From contig CAJZBQ010000064.1 of the NCBI GenBank assembly GCA_914767885.1, forward strand, positions 248,001 through 312,000: DNA of 64,000 nt, read 5' to 3'. This document shows positions 43,022 through 53,758 of the stretch, one piece after another. Each line of letters opens with the position of its first letter. The first letter of the stretch is position 1. Made by a program: the position numbers and the translations under genes. The notes beneath the pieces are model-generated. The model was not told the origin of the DNA. It ran no database searches and saw nothing but the letters and a program-made list of their open reading frames with translations. The stretch is from Blepharisma stoltei (taxonomy: Eukaryota; Ciliophora; Heterotrichea; Heterotrichida; Blepharismidae).

Positions 43022-45040
43022 TTAAACTCTAACACTTAAATTAGGCATTTCTATGTTCCAGCTTTGACTGCCAAAATCAAAACAATAAAGGTATTTATTT
43101 TTTGAAAATGCATAAATCTTGCTACCAATCGTCACGATTGGGTCAAAAAATATAGTAGATTCTGAACCGTCTTCTGGGATTGGTATATCATTAATATATT
43201 GGAAATTTAATCCATCAAAAATATAAGTATTCGGAATTTTTGTTCCATTTTGGCATTTTCCTCCAAAACACAATAATTTATTACTTGGAAGTGCAACAAC
43301 CCCGAGGCTTGAAACCCCAAATGGATACTCAACGGATAAAATATCCCAGTGGTTTTGAGCCATTGAATAGGCTTGAATTAAGTATAAATTAACAGACCCA
43401 ACTTCTTCAACATATCCTCCTATACAAAATATTCTTCCAGCCATATGACAAGCTCCAGGTAAAAAGGTAGTTGAAGGCAAAGGCTCAATGTCAATTCATT
43501 GGTTTGAATCTAATAAATATTTTTGGCAGCGGCTTTGAGATGTGTTGGGGTCTATAATTTCTACCCCTGCTACAGCATATATTTCACGTCCTACTGGGAC
43601 TAATCTTAACCCGTATTGCTTATATTTTAGTTCTGCAATATTTTCTGAATGCCTTGATTGAGGATCTAGAGTCCAACAAGAAACTGTACCTTCTGGAGCG
43701 TCTTCTTTGAGACCTCCTGCAAACATCAGCCTTCCATCTCCAAGAATGCAAAGTCCTGTGTATTTGTAAAAATTATGGAAACTTGCAGGTCCAGTTTTTC
43801 TTGATGCTTTGTTGTCTAAGTTATATTCTATTCCTTAATGCATAAATAGCTATTTATTATGCAAATTATCCTTGTCTTTATTTTTTTATTTCCTATTAAA
43901 TTAAAATCTAAAATAGAAAACCTATCAAACCATGACTTAGATTTTTTAAGGATAATAAAATGATTTGATTATTTAAGCCGATGTCTGAAAATAATAAAGA
44001 AATTCTATTTTATCCATTAAATTAAATTAAAAACTATGAAAAAGGTATAAAATTTCGCATTCAGTTTGGCAAAAATGATACACATATTTCCCTTTTTCCC
44101 TATTTGATAAAACCGGAGGATCTTTTCCAGTCATTTTTTCTTCAATGTCAAAATAGCTTCAAGATCCGCTATTTAAATCATATGTAAATAAAGTTTCGTC
44201 ATCAGAATACAGCAAAACTTCTTGTTTAGCATATAAAGGAGTATCAGAAAATCTCAGCTGCCCTACAGTAGGTAAGTCAGATAAAGCTTGAAATTCTCTA
44301 CCATTAAACATATAAGTATTTTTCGATTCATCTGAAGAATAATGCTCACAAGGGTCATGCCCTCCAATAATCATGACTGCAGTGTCTGTCAAAACTACAC
44401 AAGAGGGAAGTCCATGCAACGGAGGCGTTGTAATGCTGCTTTGAGCTCATTCGTGTGTTTCCAAGTCAAGCTTCAGCATTGACCCAAACGGAGTAGGCTG
44501 ATTTGGATAATTTAGAAATCCTCCTATTAAATTTAACCCTTTTCCTATAATAAAGCTCCCACATAATGATAGATTTACAGGTATTTTTGGCAATTCTGAT
44601 CATTTATTAGTTTTTACATCATATACCAGTGGTGGCGCAGGCTTTTCTAAGCCATCAGCTTCAATGCATAGCGATCCAATTACATAAACCTTGTTTTGAT
44701 ATGTGTGGCATCTCCCATATGCCAAACTCATGGGTGGCCCATTAATTTGGCTAGTTTTTCGTTCAATGATATCTAAAAGGAAAGCAATTTCCCCATTTTC
44801 TACGCCTCCAATACAAATATATAGACCTGATTTTATTTTTCCAAATAAAGCTCCAGCTTGGAACATGAAATCTGTATTAATTTTCACATCCCAAAAAGCA
44901 CGATCTGAAGGTCGGTAGCATATTAAAGTAGAAGAGCTGCTCTTTGGCTTGTAATAAAGACTGTCATCTGTTGTTGCCATTCGTTCTAACATCTGGTTTC
45001 CATTTGCTTTGTTTTTCTTTCCAGAGAAGCACCCTCCCAT
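43022..45040 (-). CDS. Kelch-type beta-propeller protein, split by an IES
   Basis: Segments 44050-45040 and 43022-43830 join in frame (1800 nt, 599 residues) with several TGA-encoded Trp, mostly the conserved Trp of kelch blades. Repeated blades show the GG...Y...W pattern (MIIGGHDP, NLIGGFLN, IFCIGGYVEE, LLCFGGKC). N-terminus MGGCFSGKKNK fits dual acylation (Gly2, Cys4), suggesting membrane attachment. Kelch propellers are interaction platforms; no catalytic domain is present. Confidence 0.83.
43831..44049. other. 219-bp TA-flanked IES in the kelch gene
   Basis: TA at 43829-43830 and 44048-44049; removal joins TECEIL to EYNLDNKASRK. Very AT-rich with many stops in all frames. No terminal repeat beyond TA. 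Without removal the gene would look like two genes. Confidence 0.78.
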
Positions 45041-45226
45041 ATATGATTAGGTATTATATAAAATATAAATTTTAGTCTTTATTTTTCAGTAAGAATTTTA
45101 TATATTTTTTATATAGGAAAATTTTAGGCTTTTGAATATAAGAAATATAGAAGAAAATAAGTAGTCTGAAGACTTGAAGACGAATGAATTAGATTATAGG
45201 AATAATTAGCCATTTATATAAATTAA

Positions 45227-46197
45227 ATGTTTTTTCAATCTTTCCATCGCCAACCTCAGCATCACACGTATTTTGAGATGTATAAAGCATTTCCAGCAAG
45301 CTTCTTTGGAAAAACAGAAGTAGAGAAAGGGAATTTCAGTATTTTATAAACAGTAATTTTGCCAACCTCGGCTGCTCAGACTTTAGTTAATCTAAGAATT
45401 GACTATCCTATGCTATTCAAACTTACAAAGGTGCTTAAATAATCTTATGAGGCTTTTAACCTCATCGCTAATTTTAGGTAAAAATTAAGAAAATATGTGC
45501 AAATCTCCTCATCCTTACAAATACTCAACTTGGTTTATTTACACACTGTGGAGTACTTGAATTTACTGCTGAAGAAGGAACCTGCTTGCTTCCTTACTGA
45601 GTATCTCCTATATAGCTTATGAACCATCTCGGAATTTCTGAAGGAGGAGATGTCACAATAGAAAGTGTCAGACTACCCCGCGGATCCTTCGTCAAAATCC
45701 AGCCTCATACAACAGCATTTATCGACCTTCCAAACCCTAAAGCTGTCTTAGAAAATGCTCTGAGAAGCTACGCATGCTTAAGCCAGGGTGATACAATTTC
45801 TGTGCAATTTGCAGGAAGAAGTTTCGAAATTGATATTATTGAGACCAGGCCTGGACCCGCTGTAATGACGATTCAAACTGACCTTGAAGTTGATTTCGCA
45901 CCTCCTAAAGACTATCACGAAGAAGCTCCTCAGCTGAAAAAAGAACCTTCTCTTACATATGAGCAAGAAGAAAAAAAACAACAGAATAAGACTGCAACTT
46001 GGCAGGGGACTGGGAATAGACTTGATGGAAAGCCTATCACCAATTCTATACCTGCCCGGAAAGAGTCTACAGATAAAGCTTCAAATGAATATGACCCTAG
46101 AAAGCATCGATTGGTGAATGGGGTTAAAAAGACTACAGGAAATATGAAAACAAGTTATTGGGATACCTTAAGCTCAGGAAATTCGATAAAGAAATAA
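45227..46197 (+). CDS. UFD1: UFD1 ubiquitin-fusion degradation protein
   Basis: Segments 45227-45338, 45354-45425, 45518-45600 and 45616-46197 total 849 nt, 282 residues. Two 15-nt introns (GTATTTTATAAACAG; GTATCTCCTATATAG) and one 92-bp IES are removed. Family signatures: [50 protein letters not shown]. UFD1 with NPL4 is the Cdc48/p97 adaptor that binds ubiquitinated substrates for extraction and degradation. The C-terminal half is charged and less conserved. Confidence 0.95.
45424..45515. other. 92-bp TA-flanked IES in UFD1
   Basis: TA at 45424-45425 and 45516-45517, within a longer direct repeat TTACAAA at both ends; excision restores LTNTQLGLFTHCGV. Contains a small hairpin (TATGAGG...CCTCAT). 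Confidence 0.82.
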
Positions 46198-46301
46198 ATT
46201 ATTCTTAAATTGATTAATAAATCTATTATTAGGAAGGTTATTGCAGGATTATTGAGGAAATAGGGTGCTAGCTTTGGGTGTAAATATTTAAAATGGTATA
46301 G

Positions 46302-47435
46302 TTAATTTTTGATATTTAGCCACCTATGAGTCAGTATTTCTTGTATTGAAATTCTTTCATCTGGGTTTTTTGTCAAAATTTTCAAAAGTAGATCTTTGAA
46401 ATCATCAGAAAAAGATTCATGAAGAGTAAGCTCTTGGTTTTGAATAGAGAGCTGAGTCTGGATTTCGCTTTCGTTAGACCAAAAAGGTAAAAAACCTCCA
46501 GACATCATAGCATACATACAAATTCCCATAGCCCAAACATCAGATTTTTGGCCTGAAAATCCATTCCCTGAAAACATGCTTTCAGGCGCCTGAAAAGGTG
46601 TCGTCCCTGGCGGGTTATAACAAAGTGTCTCAGGAGTTTCTAGCTTCTGTGAAATCGTAAAATCAGTTAGCTTTGCATTGCAGTCCATACTACAAAATAA
46701 GATATTATCAGGTTTTAAATCTTTGTGAATAACATTTCTAGTTGGATTTTGCAAATATTCAACCCCTTGAGCGACCTGGCTGAAAATTATTTTTGCAGTA
46801 GCTTCTCTTTCATCAAATTTTTCATAGACTTCTGGGTACTTTTCTCTTAGCCAGCCCACGACATCATTGTTGAGCTCATATCTTTGTTCATCAGATTTTC
46901 ACTTCATTATTTGTCCGCAATCTGCGTATTCAATCACTAGGTATACGTAATCGTGGTTTCTATCATCAATTACTTCGTAAAGGCGGATTATATTAGGATG
47001 GCAAAGGGTTCTTCAAATGCTTATTTCTGTTTTTACTTTTTCTCAGTTATTAGCCATTTTCATGGTATTTGTGGAGTCGTAGAGCACGCATCTTTGTTTT
47101 TTCAGTGTCGGCTTGTGCATTTTTTTGATAGCGTAAATTGCTTGTTCTTCATTTCCATTTTCATCTCGAAAAATTCTATAGCTTATTTTATATTTTATTA
47201 GTATTTTTATAGAAAATTGAGCGTATATATCAAAGCTGGCTATTTTGCTAAAATTTTAATAAAATAGCCAATAGACTATATAAGATTGTTTCACCTTGGA
47301 AAAGCAGCCTCTCCCTATTGTTTTTTCCAAAATAAATTTCGACCCATCATTTAAGCATTCAATGACTTTTCTACCTTGAGGGTTACGGCTAATAGCAACT
47401 TCTGTAGTATCATAAACGACGAAATCCGGGTCCAT
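46302..47435 (-). CDS. CaMKK/SnRK-kinase-like protein kinase with altered HRD and DFG motifs, split by an IES
   Basis: Segments 47283-47435 and 46302-47180 total 1032 nt, 343 residues, with four TGA-encoded Trp. Glycine loop IGRGCFSKV, AIKK lysine, then a CaMKK-type insert region and HPNIIRLYEVID. The catalytic loop reads HKDLKPDN (HRD to HKD) and the magnesium motif TDFT (DFG to DFT). The activation segment through APES and the C-lobe are complete. The catalytic Asp and the metal Asp are both kept, so activity is possible but uncertain. Confidence 0.83.
47181..47282. other. 102-bp TA-flanked IES in the kinase gene
   Basis: TA at 47179-47180 and 47281-47282; removal joins SKVKQS to YRIFRDENGN. 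AT-rich, stops in frame, no terminal repeat. Same length as the next IES at 47950. Confidence 0.8.
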
Positions 47436-47454
47436 GTTTTTTATTACTTATTAA

Positions 47455-48765
47455 TTACCTAAAAGGTTGCTGAGAATTCATGTATTGTCCCATCATCATT
47501 CCAGTCATGAATTGGTTATATGCCATCATTGCTGCCATAGGGTTTACACCTTGCATTTGATTTTGCATATTTGGCGGCATGGCTTGAGCTCCTATTTGAG
47601 GCATTCCTAATGGAAATCCATTAGGCTGCGAACTACTCTGTGGGAGAGGCTGCTTGCTAGTCTCTGGCCTAGGTGAGACAGCTGATCAGTCAAAAGTATT
47701 CGCTTGCGGTTGGCTTGTTTGGGATTCAAAAGGGTTGTTGCTCATCCCGAATTGATTATTATTTGCGAAAGGGTTGTTGTTTGGCTTGCTTTTGTTTGAA
47801 GGAGTACTTATGTTACTTGTGAAAATGTCTGTAGGTAATGTGGAAATTTGATATGGAGCATCTAATAAATTTTGTTGATCTTGTGGCTTTTTCACTTCTA
47901 CATCTTCATTTTTAGGTGGTGGAGGGGGTGGAGAGGATACAGGAATATATTATAATGGATTATATATATTATAAAAAAATATGCAATTGGTTTAAATCTT
48001 AAACAAATAAAGATATTTCTAATTTCACAAAGTATCAAACATACCCAGTTAAAGCATGGGCCTTCTTTCTACAACTCTAGGTGGCTCGCTTCTTCTTGGA
48101 GTTCCGTACAAATCTGGAGAATCCCTATCATTTTTCCTGGATTTTGAAAAATCTTCATATCTTTCCCATACCTCATTTTCTTCCTGATTTTTCCTGAATC
48201 CATCAGCTCTTATATTTCCTTCATATCGATCTCTCCTTTCTCCTCTCAAAGAATGCCTTGAAGTGTCTTTATTTTTAAATGGATCGTCATAATCATATGA
48301 GCTGTCATTAAAAGGGTTATCTCTATAAGCTTGTGGGTCTCCAGCCTTTCTTGTATAAAAAGGATCATTTGCTTCTTCTCTATATGGAATATTTGGCTCA
48401 GTATCAAAGTGGTATTGTTCGTTATACCTAAAATCGCTTTGCGTTCTTGTTCTTAGGTAATGACTTTCAAATGAATAATTGTCTACTCTTAAATCAAAGA
48501 TATGATCTTCTTGCTCATAAACTAGAAGATTGTGACGGCCTATTCTTAGAGGATAGCTTCCATATATTGCTGTTTTTTTAGTCTGAATTTTAATATCACC
48601 ATCAACTAACACTTTTCGCTTTCCTGAAATCTTGGAAACATACAGATCAACTGTATGTTCATGTCCATCAAGCTCAAATTTTCAGCTGTGACGTTTTTTA
48701 GTAGATTTTATATGTTTTCCTACATTCAAGCAGTCGTACAAAAGTGGCTTAAAATTTTTGGACAT
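47455..48765 (-). CDS. FAIM-like domain protein with DPF/NPF-rich tail, split by an IES
   Basis: Segments 48052-48765 and 47455-47949 total 1209 nt, 402 residues. The N-terminal 100 residues match the FAIM fold pattern (WKFELDGHEHTVDLYV, SGKRKVLVDGDIK). Then come acidic/Arg-rich sequence with NDPF, DNPF and DDPF motifs, a poly-Pro stretch, and a tail with NNPF motifs and a Met/Gln/Asn-rich end. DPF and NPF peptides are known AP-2 and EH-domain ligands, so an endocytic adaptor role is a reasonable inference. If the IES join is wrong the first part ends at 48049 and the second lacks a start. Its stop is 20 bp from the kinase start. Confidence 0.7.
47950..48051. other. 102-bp TA-flanked IES
   Basis: TA at 47948-47949 and 48050-48051; removal joins RRPML to YIPVSSPPP in frame. 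AT-rich with stops. Confidence 0.7.
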
Positions 48766-49074
48766 TTTTATAGTATATTATCAGTTTATAAATGAGTGAA
48801 ACTCCTTTAAATCCTTTTAATAATGAAACTTAATTATTGAAAGAAATTAATATTCTACTGTTCAGAACTCTTTTATTTTTAATATTTATCTAAAATAAGA
48901 GAAAATCCAAGGCTTTCACAGTAGTTTTAATATATAAATTATAAATTCGTAATTATATAATAGATTTTAAGCTTTATGCTATTATTTTGAAATTCACAAT
49001 AAATCGAGGAATTATGTGAAAGGAATTTGCAATTTTTTATTATCAATAATTAAGAAAAGGCTTGCAATAACTAT
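48766..49074. other. AT-rich divergent spacer
   Basis: Promoter region for two divergent genes; nothing specific can be seen. Confidence 0.5.
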
Positions 49075-49972
49075 ATGAAGAATAGATCATTATCATATCT
49101 CATATGTGTAGATGGATCACCTTCGTCTATTGATTTTTTTAACAATTTTTTGCATGAGCACATAGTTATGGGAGATCGAGTTTGTGCATTGCACATCTAC
49201 AATTCTTCTAATCCCAATTTTTTAATATCTCCTGAAGATTTACGATTCCAACTTGAATGCCAACTCCTAATGAAAGTAATTCTAATTCAGCTTCCTGGCA
49301 ATGACTTTGCTTTCAAATTCGAGCAAAAAGTGGAGAAATTCACAAGTATTCAAATTGTAAAATCAATCCCTGTTGTAAATCCAAACCTTCTCATATTATC
49401 ATTCAACGGACCAAAAGGACCAAAAAAGTAAACATAAATTAGAAAGCCAGGAGAAATAGGATCATCTATCCAATACTCATTATATAGATCACCCATTTCA
49501 GTCCTCTACATGAAAATCCTTGAATTCAGATCAAGACTGCCATATAGAGGCTACACCTGAATGGTATGTGTTGACAATTCCAATCGAGCATTATCAGCTT
49601 TTCATTTAGCTGTTAGGCTGCACAATACAAATTTTGATAGAATAGGAGTCATTCATATAATTAAAAACACAGAAGAGTCTAAACAAGTTGAAGAAAAGTA
49701 TAAAAAAGCAATTTATGAAAGCGGAGTATTATATATGATAGGTTAATGGGCAATTTTTCCAATTAGAATGCAGACCAGAAGGAAAAGGAGTGCATAGTAT
49801 ATTAATTAGACATTTATGTGCAAGAGATGTTAATGTACATTTTGTGCTTGTAAAATATATGTAGTGCGGAATTGATGGGGATAGGGCTGAAGCGGAAGGA
49901 AAAACAGGAATTGGCACAGTCCCAGTTCAGCTTGTGATGAGAGCTCCGTGCAATACTTTAATAGTAAAGTAA
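49075..49972 (+). CDS. Universal-stress-protein-like (tandem USP) protein with three tiny introns
   Basis: Exons 49075-49427, 49443-49725, 49742-49849 and 49865-49972 total 852 nt, 283 residues. Introns are 15, 16 and 15 nt (GTAAACATAAATTAG; GTATTATATATGATAG; GTAAAATATATGTAG). Two USP-type halves start SYLICVDGSPSSIDF and MVCVDNSNRALSAF; the second ends with VPVQLVMRAPCNTLIVK, the usual USP C-terminal strand. No clean G-2x-G-9x-G(S/T) ATP motif is seen, so it may not bind ATP. Function is inferred as stress or signalling only by family. Confidence 0.83.
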
Positions 49973-50377
49973 AAATTCAATTATTATTTTGCAATAACCT
50001 TTTGCATTTGCTATAATATTGGCAAAATCGCGAATATTGAAATATATAATTTTGCTTAATTTAAGCAGAAAAATTAGTCTAAAATGCGAAAGAGAACAAA
50101 TAAATTGCATCATTAAATTCGACCTTTCAATTACATAGCAAAAGAATAAATTTCCTATTATTTTTAGGCTCGCTAATATTTTTTATTGTCTCTAATTATG
50201 ACCTTTTTATGAATTAAATAATTTATATTTTAAGTTATACTTACTAAATAGCCTATCTTTTTAAAAATTAATCAGCTATTATTAACAAAAAATAAAATAT
50301 TAAAATTCACAAAAGTTGGTGGAATCCCTGATTATTAATCTTACTGATAAATTAAGAAAATTTTAGCCAAATTCTAT
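49973..50377. other. AT-rich spacer
   Basis: 405 bp with no recognisable feature. Confidence 0.5.
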
Positions 50378-51160
50378 ATGGTAGATCAGCAGCGATGCTG
50401 GCCAAAGATTGATCATTATATAGGAATACTAGGGGATCGATATACTGGGAAGACATCAATTATCAAGAGTATTTTAAAACAAGGCTGTACCGATCATTTT
50501 AACACTTACTTTGGACTAGCATTTATCTTAATCTCCCACTTAGCTAGCATAATATTTTTAATAGCGTTCAAAATTTTATGTAATTTTTTTTTTGATTTTT
50601 AAATATACAATTTTGTAAAAACAGAAATGAAAATCAAATTTATTAGGGCCCAGGCCCTACAAATTTTAATAAAATTATATGAAAATCTCATTAATAAATG
50701 ATTCACTAGCGAAGGGCTATTTTCCAATGGATTTTCTCGCTAACTAAAGGGGAGCTAAAAAACCCAACCCCAGGGATTGGAGAAACCGGTAAAGTTCTTA
50801 TTTTTTGATCCTGAGGAAGGAGGAACTCTAAGATTGCTGAATCCGAAGCTGATTGAAAAAATGAGTTTAACTATAGTAGCATATGACGTGATGTCGAGAG
50901 AAAGCTTCGATCATATTGATTTCTGGGTTAACTCAGTTAAAAATCAAATTGCCTCTAAATTAGTGCTTGTTATCGGAAATAAAATAGACATGAAGGTAAA
51001 AAATAGAGCTGTAAAATATGAAGAAGCCCAAGAAAAATGCTTGAAATTGAACTGTTTTTATATTGAGCTTAGTGCTAAAACCACCCTTCATATTCATGCT
51101 ATGCTAAGCTCTATAATATGTCTATCTAAAACAGACGCTAAAAAGAGACTGCCAAATTAA
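50378..51160 (+). CDS. Divergent Rab-like small GTPase, interrupted by a MITE-like IES, with a one-base frame problem
   Basis: Two open pieces, 50378-50530 and 50758-51160. G1 is GDRYTGKTS, G4 is GNKID and G5 is ELSAK, all good. The G3 region is FFDPEEGG instead of WDTAGxE. After removing the 227-bp IES the frame is off by one; dropping one A from the A6 run at 50757-50762 gives a continuous protein (about 184 residues) whose length here fits the neighbouring Rab. This may be a sequencing error in a homopolymer, a different IES boundary, or real damage. No C-terminal prenylation cysteines. Confidence 0.65.
50529..50755 (-). mobile_element. MITE-like IES, TIR core TTAGYTAGC (227 bp)
   Basis: TA at 50529-50530 and 50756-50757. 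Left end ATCTCCCACTTAGCTAGC and, on the opposite strand at the right end, GCTCCCCTTTAGTTAGCGAG are inverted repeats; an internal copy CCCTTCGCTAGTGAATC lies about 35 bp in. The layout and CTCCC start are those of the other MITEs with another core, in reverse orientation. Confidence 0.6.
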
Positions 51161-51296
51161 TGTAGTATTTAACCAAAATTGATGTATAATGCCAATTTCT
51201 ATTTAAATCTTGCTTTTATTGTTTTTAAATAAGATTAATTTTTGAATTTAATTACAAATAATTTGACATCATTATTTTCTATATAAATTTAGAACC

Positions 51297-51914
51297 ATGC
51301 TTACAACTTTGCATTTCACCTCTCATGAAGATTTCGCTGGGGCAAATAATTCAGAAAAGAAGCCTGAGCTGGATCATAAAATTGTTTTCCTTGGAAACGC
51401 AAAAACTGGCAAGACATCAATTATCTCTAGATTTTTGCATAACACTTTTTCTGAAGAGTACGCATTCACAATAGGTGCTGCTTATACCAAAAAGGAATAT
51501 TTATATTTAAACCATGTTATTAGGCTTTCTATGTGAGATACTGCAGGTGAAGAAAGATATATGTCTTTGATCCCTATGTATTTGCCAAATTCTGATGAAG
51601 TTGTTATTGTATTTGATGTCACAAACAGAAAAAGCTTTGAGGATATTGAAAATTGGATTTCGTTTGTTAATTCAGCAATAAGAGACCCCATGATTTTTGT
51701 TGTTGGGAACAAAATAGAAGAGGATAGAGTGATAAACTTTGATGAAGCTCACCAGAAGTGCTCTGAATTAGGCTGCTTTTATTTTGAAGTGAGTGCGAAG
51801 TTCAATGTTCATGTACAAGAGCTGTTTTTGGTCATGGCAAAAAAAACTAAAACTTCAATTAAAAGTGGAAAATTTGGAAAGAGGGACGATGCTATTAATC
51901 TTAATTATCTATAA
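51297..51914 (+). CDS. Rab-like small GTPase with insertion-altered C-terminus
   Basis: 205 residues with TGA (51534) as the Trp of WDTAGEE, the clearest case for the altered code. G1 GNAKTGKTS, switch I with FTIGAAY, G3 WDTAGEE, G4 GNKIE (Glu for the usual Asp), G5 EVSAK. Known role of the family: GTP-switch control of membrane traffic. No C-terminal Cys. The last codons lie in the target-site duplication of R10; without R10 the gene would end DDAINQM then TAA, with it DDAINLNYL then TAA. Confidence 0.88.
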
Positions 51915-52313
51915 CACTTAACGTCCACTACGGGGTAGCCAACTCCAGAGCTGCCACCATATTTATTCACGTGTCGGGCCCAGAAATCGCTGGATCGATC
52001 CCTTTTGATCGCCAAGGCACGAGTAAATAAGGCGTCCCGGCTTCGACGGGCTTCGCTGCTGCCACAGCTTTGTTTCGACTCACCTCCTGCGCGTGCTCCG
52101 CCTGAGGGTCCATCTCCCTTTGGATGTGCTGAGGGGTAAAAACTCCAGATCTTGATTGCACTAAGGAGTAGTTCCTTTGGTTATCCCCAAAGTTAAACCG
52201 CTATTGCTGTGCAGAAGTTCTTGAGGTGAAAACCCAACCCTATAAATAAAATTGCTTGAGTGAGAGAAAGTTAGCGGAGCTAACTTCGCTTGAGCGAAAG
52301 CCATTTTATTTAT
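51901..52313. mobile_element. Retroelement-like insertion R10 at the 3' end of the Rab gene
   Basis: Flanking repeats GACGATGCTATTAATC (51885-51900) and GACAATGCTATTAATC (52314-52329), 15 of 16 identical. GC-rich 413-bp body. The right end holds the hairpins GTTAGCGGAGCTAAC and CGCTTGAGCG. The duplication contains TA. An open stretch on the minus strand (52161-51967) is not recognised. Confidence 0.8.
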
Positions 52314-52576
52314 GACAATGCTATTAATCAAATGTAATAATTTTTTAAATTTTCAAATTTTTTATCATCATATCCCCTTCTAAACACTAAAGAGGTTTTA
52401 AAATTTTTTACTTGAGAAATAAATTACTTTTATTCTATAATATTTAAAGCAATTAGAATATTAGGCTTATCTACTTAAATTGCTGCTAATCCATCATTGC
52501 AATAAATTGATCAAGCTACCAATCCTGTTTCATCAAGTTGATATTTTTATTTAAATCCTATCTTGATGTCTTTATT

Positions 52577-52735
52577 ATGATGGAAGACTCTCAATTTATA
52601 TCTATTTGGAGTTTTACAAAATATACAGAAAATTCCAAAATCCGATGAAAAATTGTTGATAAGCTAGCGATTAGAATTGATGCTCAAGCAGATAGCGAAG
52701 CAGCCTATAACAATCAACGAGAAGTAAAAAAATAA
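52577..52735 (+). CDS. Possible small ORF
   Basis: 52 codons from ATG ATG to TAA with one TGA as Trp (MMEDSQFISIWSFTKYTENS...). More codon-like than its AT-rich surroundings, but no family and no neighbouring homologue; it could be an exon remnant or chance. Confidence 0.25.
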
Positions 52736-53347
52736 GAACAGATCAGGAATCTTTTTTTTAATTTTTCATCTTATAATTTTAGATATTAATACAAGTAAAT
52801 TAATGCAAATAATTTTTTGCTTGATCAATTAATTATTATCTTGAGCTTGCAACTAGTTTAGAATAAGAAATGCTAATCATGATGCTATTTATTTCATTTT
52901 CTTAAGTTTAAAATGATATCTCACGTTAAAAAGACTAACGCTTGATGAAATAAAATTAATAAGATGTTGAAATCATCGTTTTATTTGATAGAATTAGTTT
53001 GATATTCGAAGCTATATCTGAAATCTTTTCCAAGCTTGAATAATTGCTTTTAACAATGACCTATATTAAATCAAAAACTAGCGTTTTAATTTTAGACTTT
53101 TAATATAATCTATTAATTTAAAAAGAAGTATTAAAGTAATATGCAGCAAATTTTTGTTTCATCTTTGTGTCGTTTAGAGATAGGGACCAATATTCCATAA
53201 ACTGAAATCCAGTTTTTCTTTTAGATGTATTTTTTATATGTTAGAAGCTTCAAATTTTTTTTTAAAATGGGAAACCGCTAAAAAAATAAATCTTCTCTGT
53301 TGTAAAATTGTATAATTTTTACAGCCAAACTATGATTAAGGAAATTA
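52736..53347. other. AT-rich spacer
   Basis: No recognisable feature. Confidence 0.5.
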
Positions 53348-53758
53348 TTAATTTATTATTGGAATAAGGGGAGGCAATGTTGCATCTTCCAGTTTGAAAG
53401 GACTTGAGGGAATTTCATAAGTCATTTTTATATCCGCCTTCATTAAAATATTTAACCAAAACGCTTTAGGTAATTTTTTCTTTTTTTTATCTATTTTTTG
53501 ATGCTGCTTTTTATGGACAGATAGTTGACTTGCTTGTCTGTATTTTTTCGAGCACCCTGGGAACTTGCATAAGTAAGGTTTTTCTCCTGTATGGCAGTAG
53601 CTGTGATCTTTTAAGCTCTGTGCTGAGCATAATTTCTCTCCGCAAGTAATACACAGAAAGCGTAGATTCTTATGCGAAACATTTATGTGCCTATCCAAAT
53701 TATATTTTGTTGTATATGTTAGGGTACAGCTTTGGTAAGAGCATTTAAAGTATTTCAT
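53348..53758 (-). CDS. C2H2 zinc-finger protein, paralogue 1
   Basis: 136 residues. Three zinc fingers: CSYQSCTLTYTTKYNLDRHINVSH, then CITCGEKL...H...H joined by the TGEKPY linker to CKFPGCSKKYRQASQLSVHKKQH. The C-terminus has SSPFKLEDATLPPLIP. C2H2 arrays with TGEKP linkers usually bind DNA, so a transcription factor is likely. No intron. Paralogue at 55634-56056. Confidence 0.9.
   Translation of the reverse strand: MKYFKCSYQSCTLTYTTKYNLDRHINVSHKNLRFLCITCGEKLCSAQSLKDHSYCHTGEKPYLCKFPGCSKKYRQASQLSVHKKQHQKIDKKKKKLPKAFWLNILMKADIKMTYEIPSSPFKLEDATLPPLIPIIN

Noticed and set aside
43022-45040. Two separate kelch genes
   Set aside because: The second lacks a start, the first lacks its end, and a TA-to-TA removal of 219 bp makes one in-phase propeller of 600 codons.
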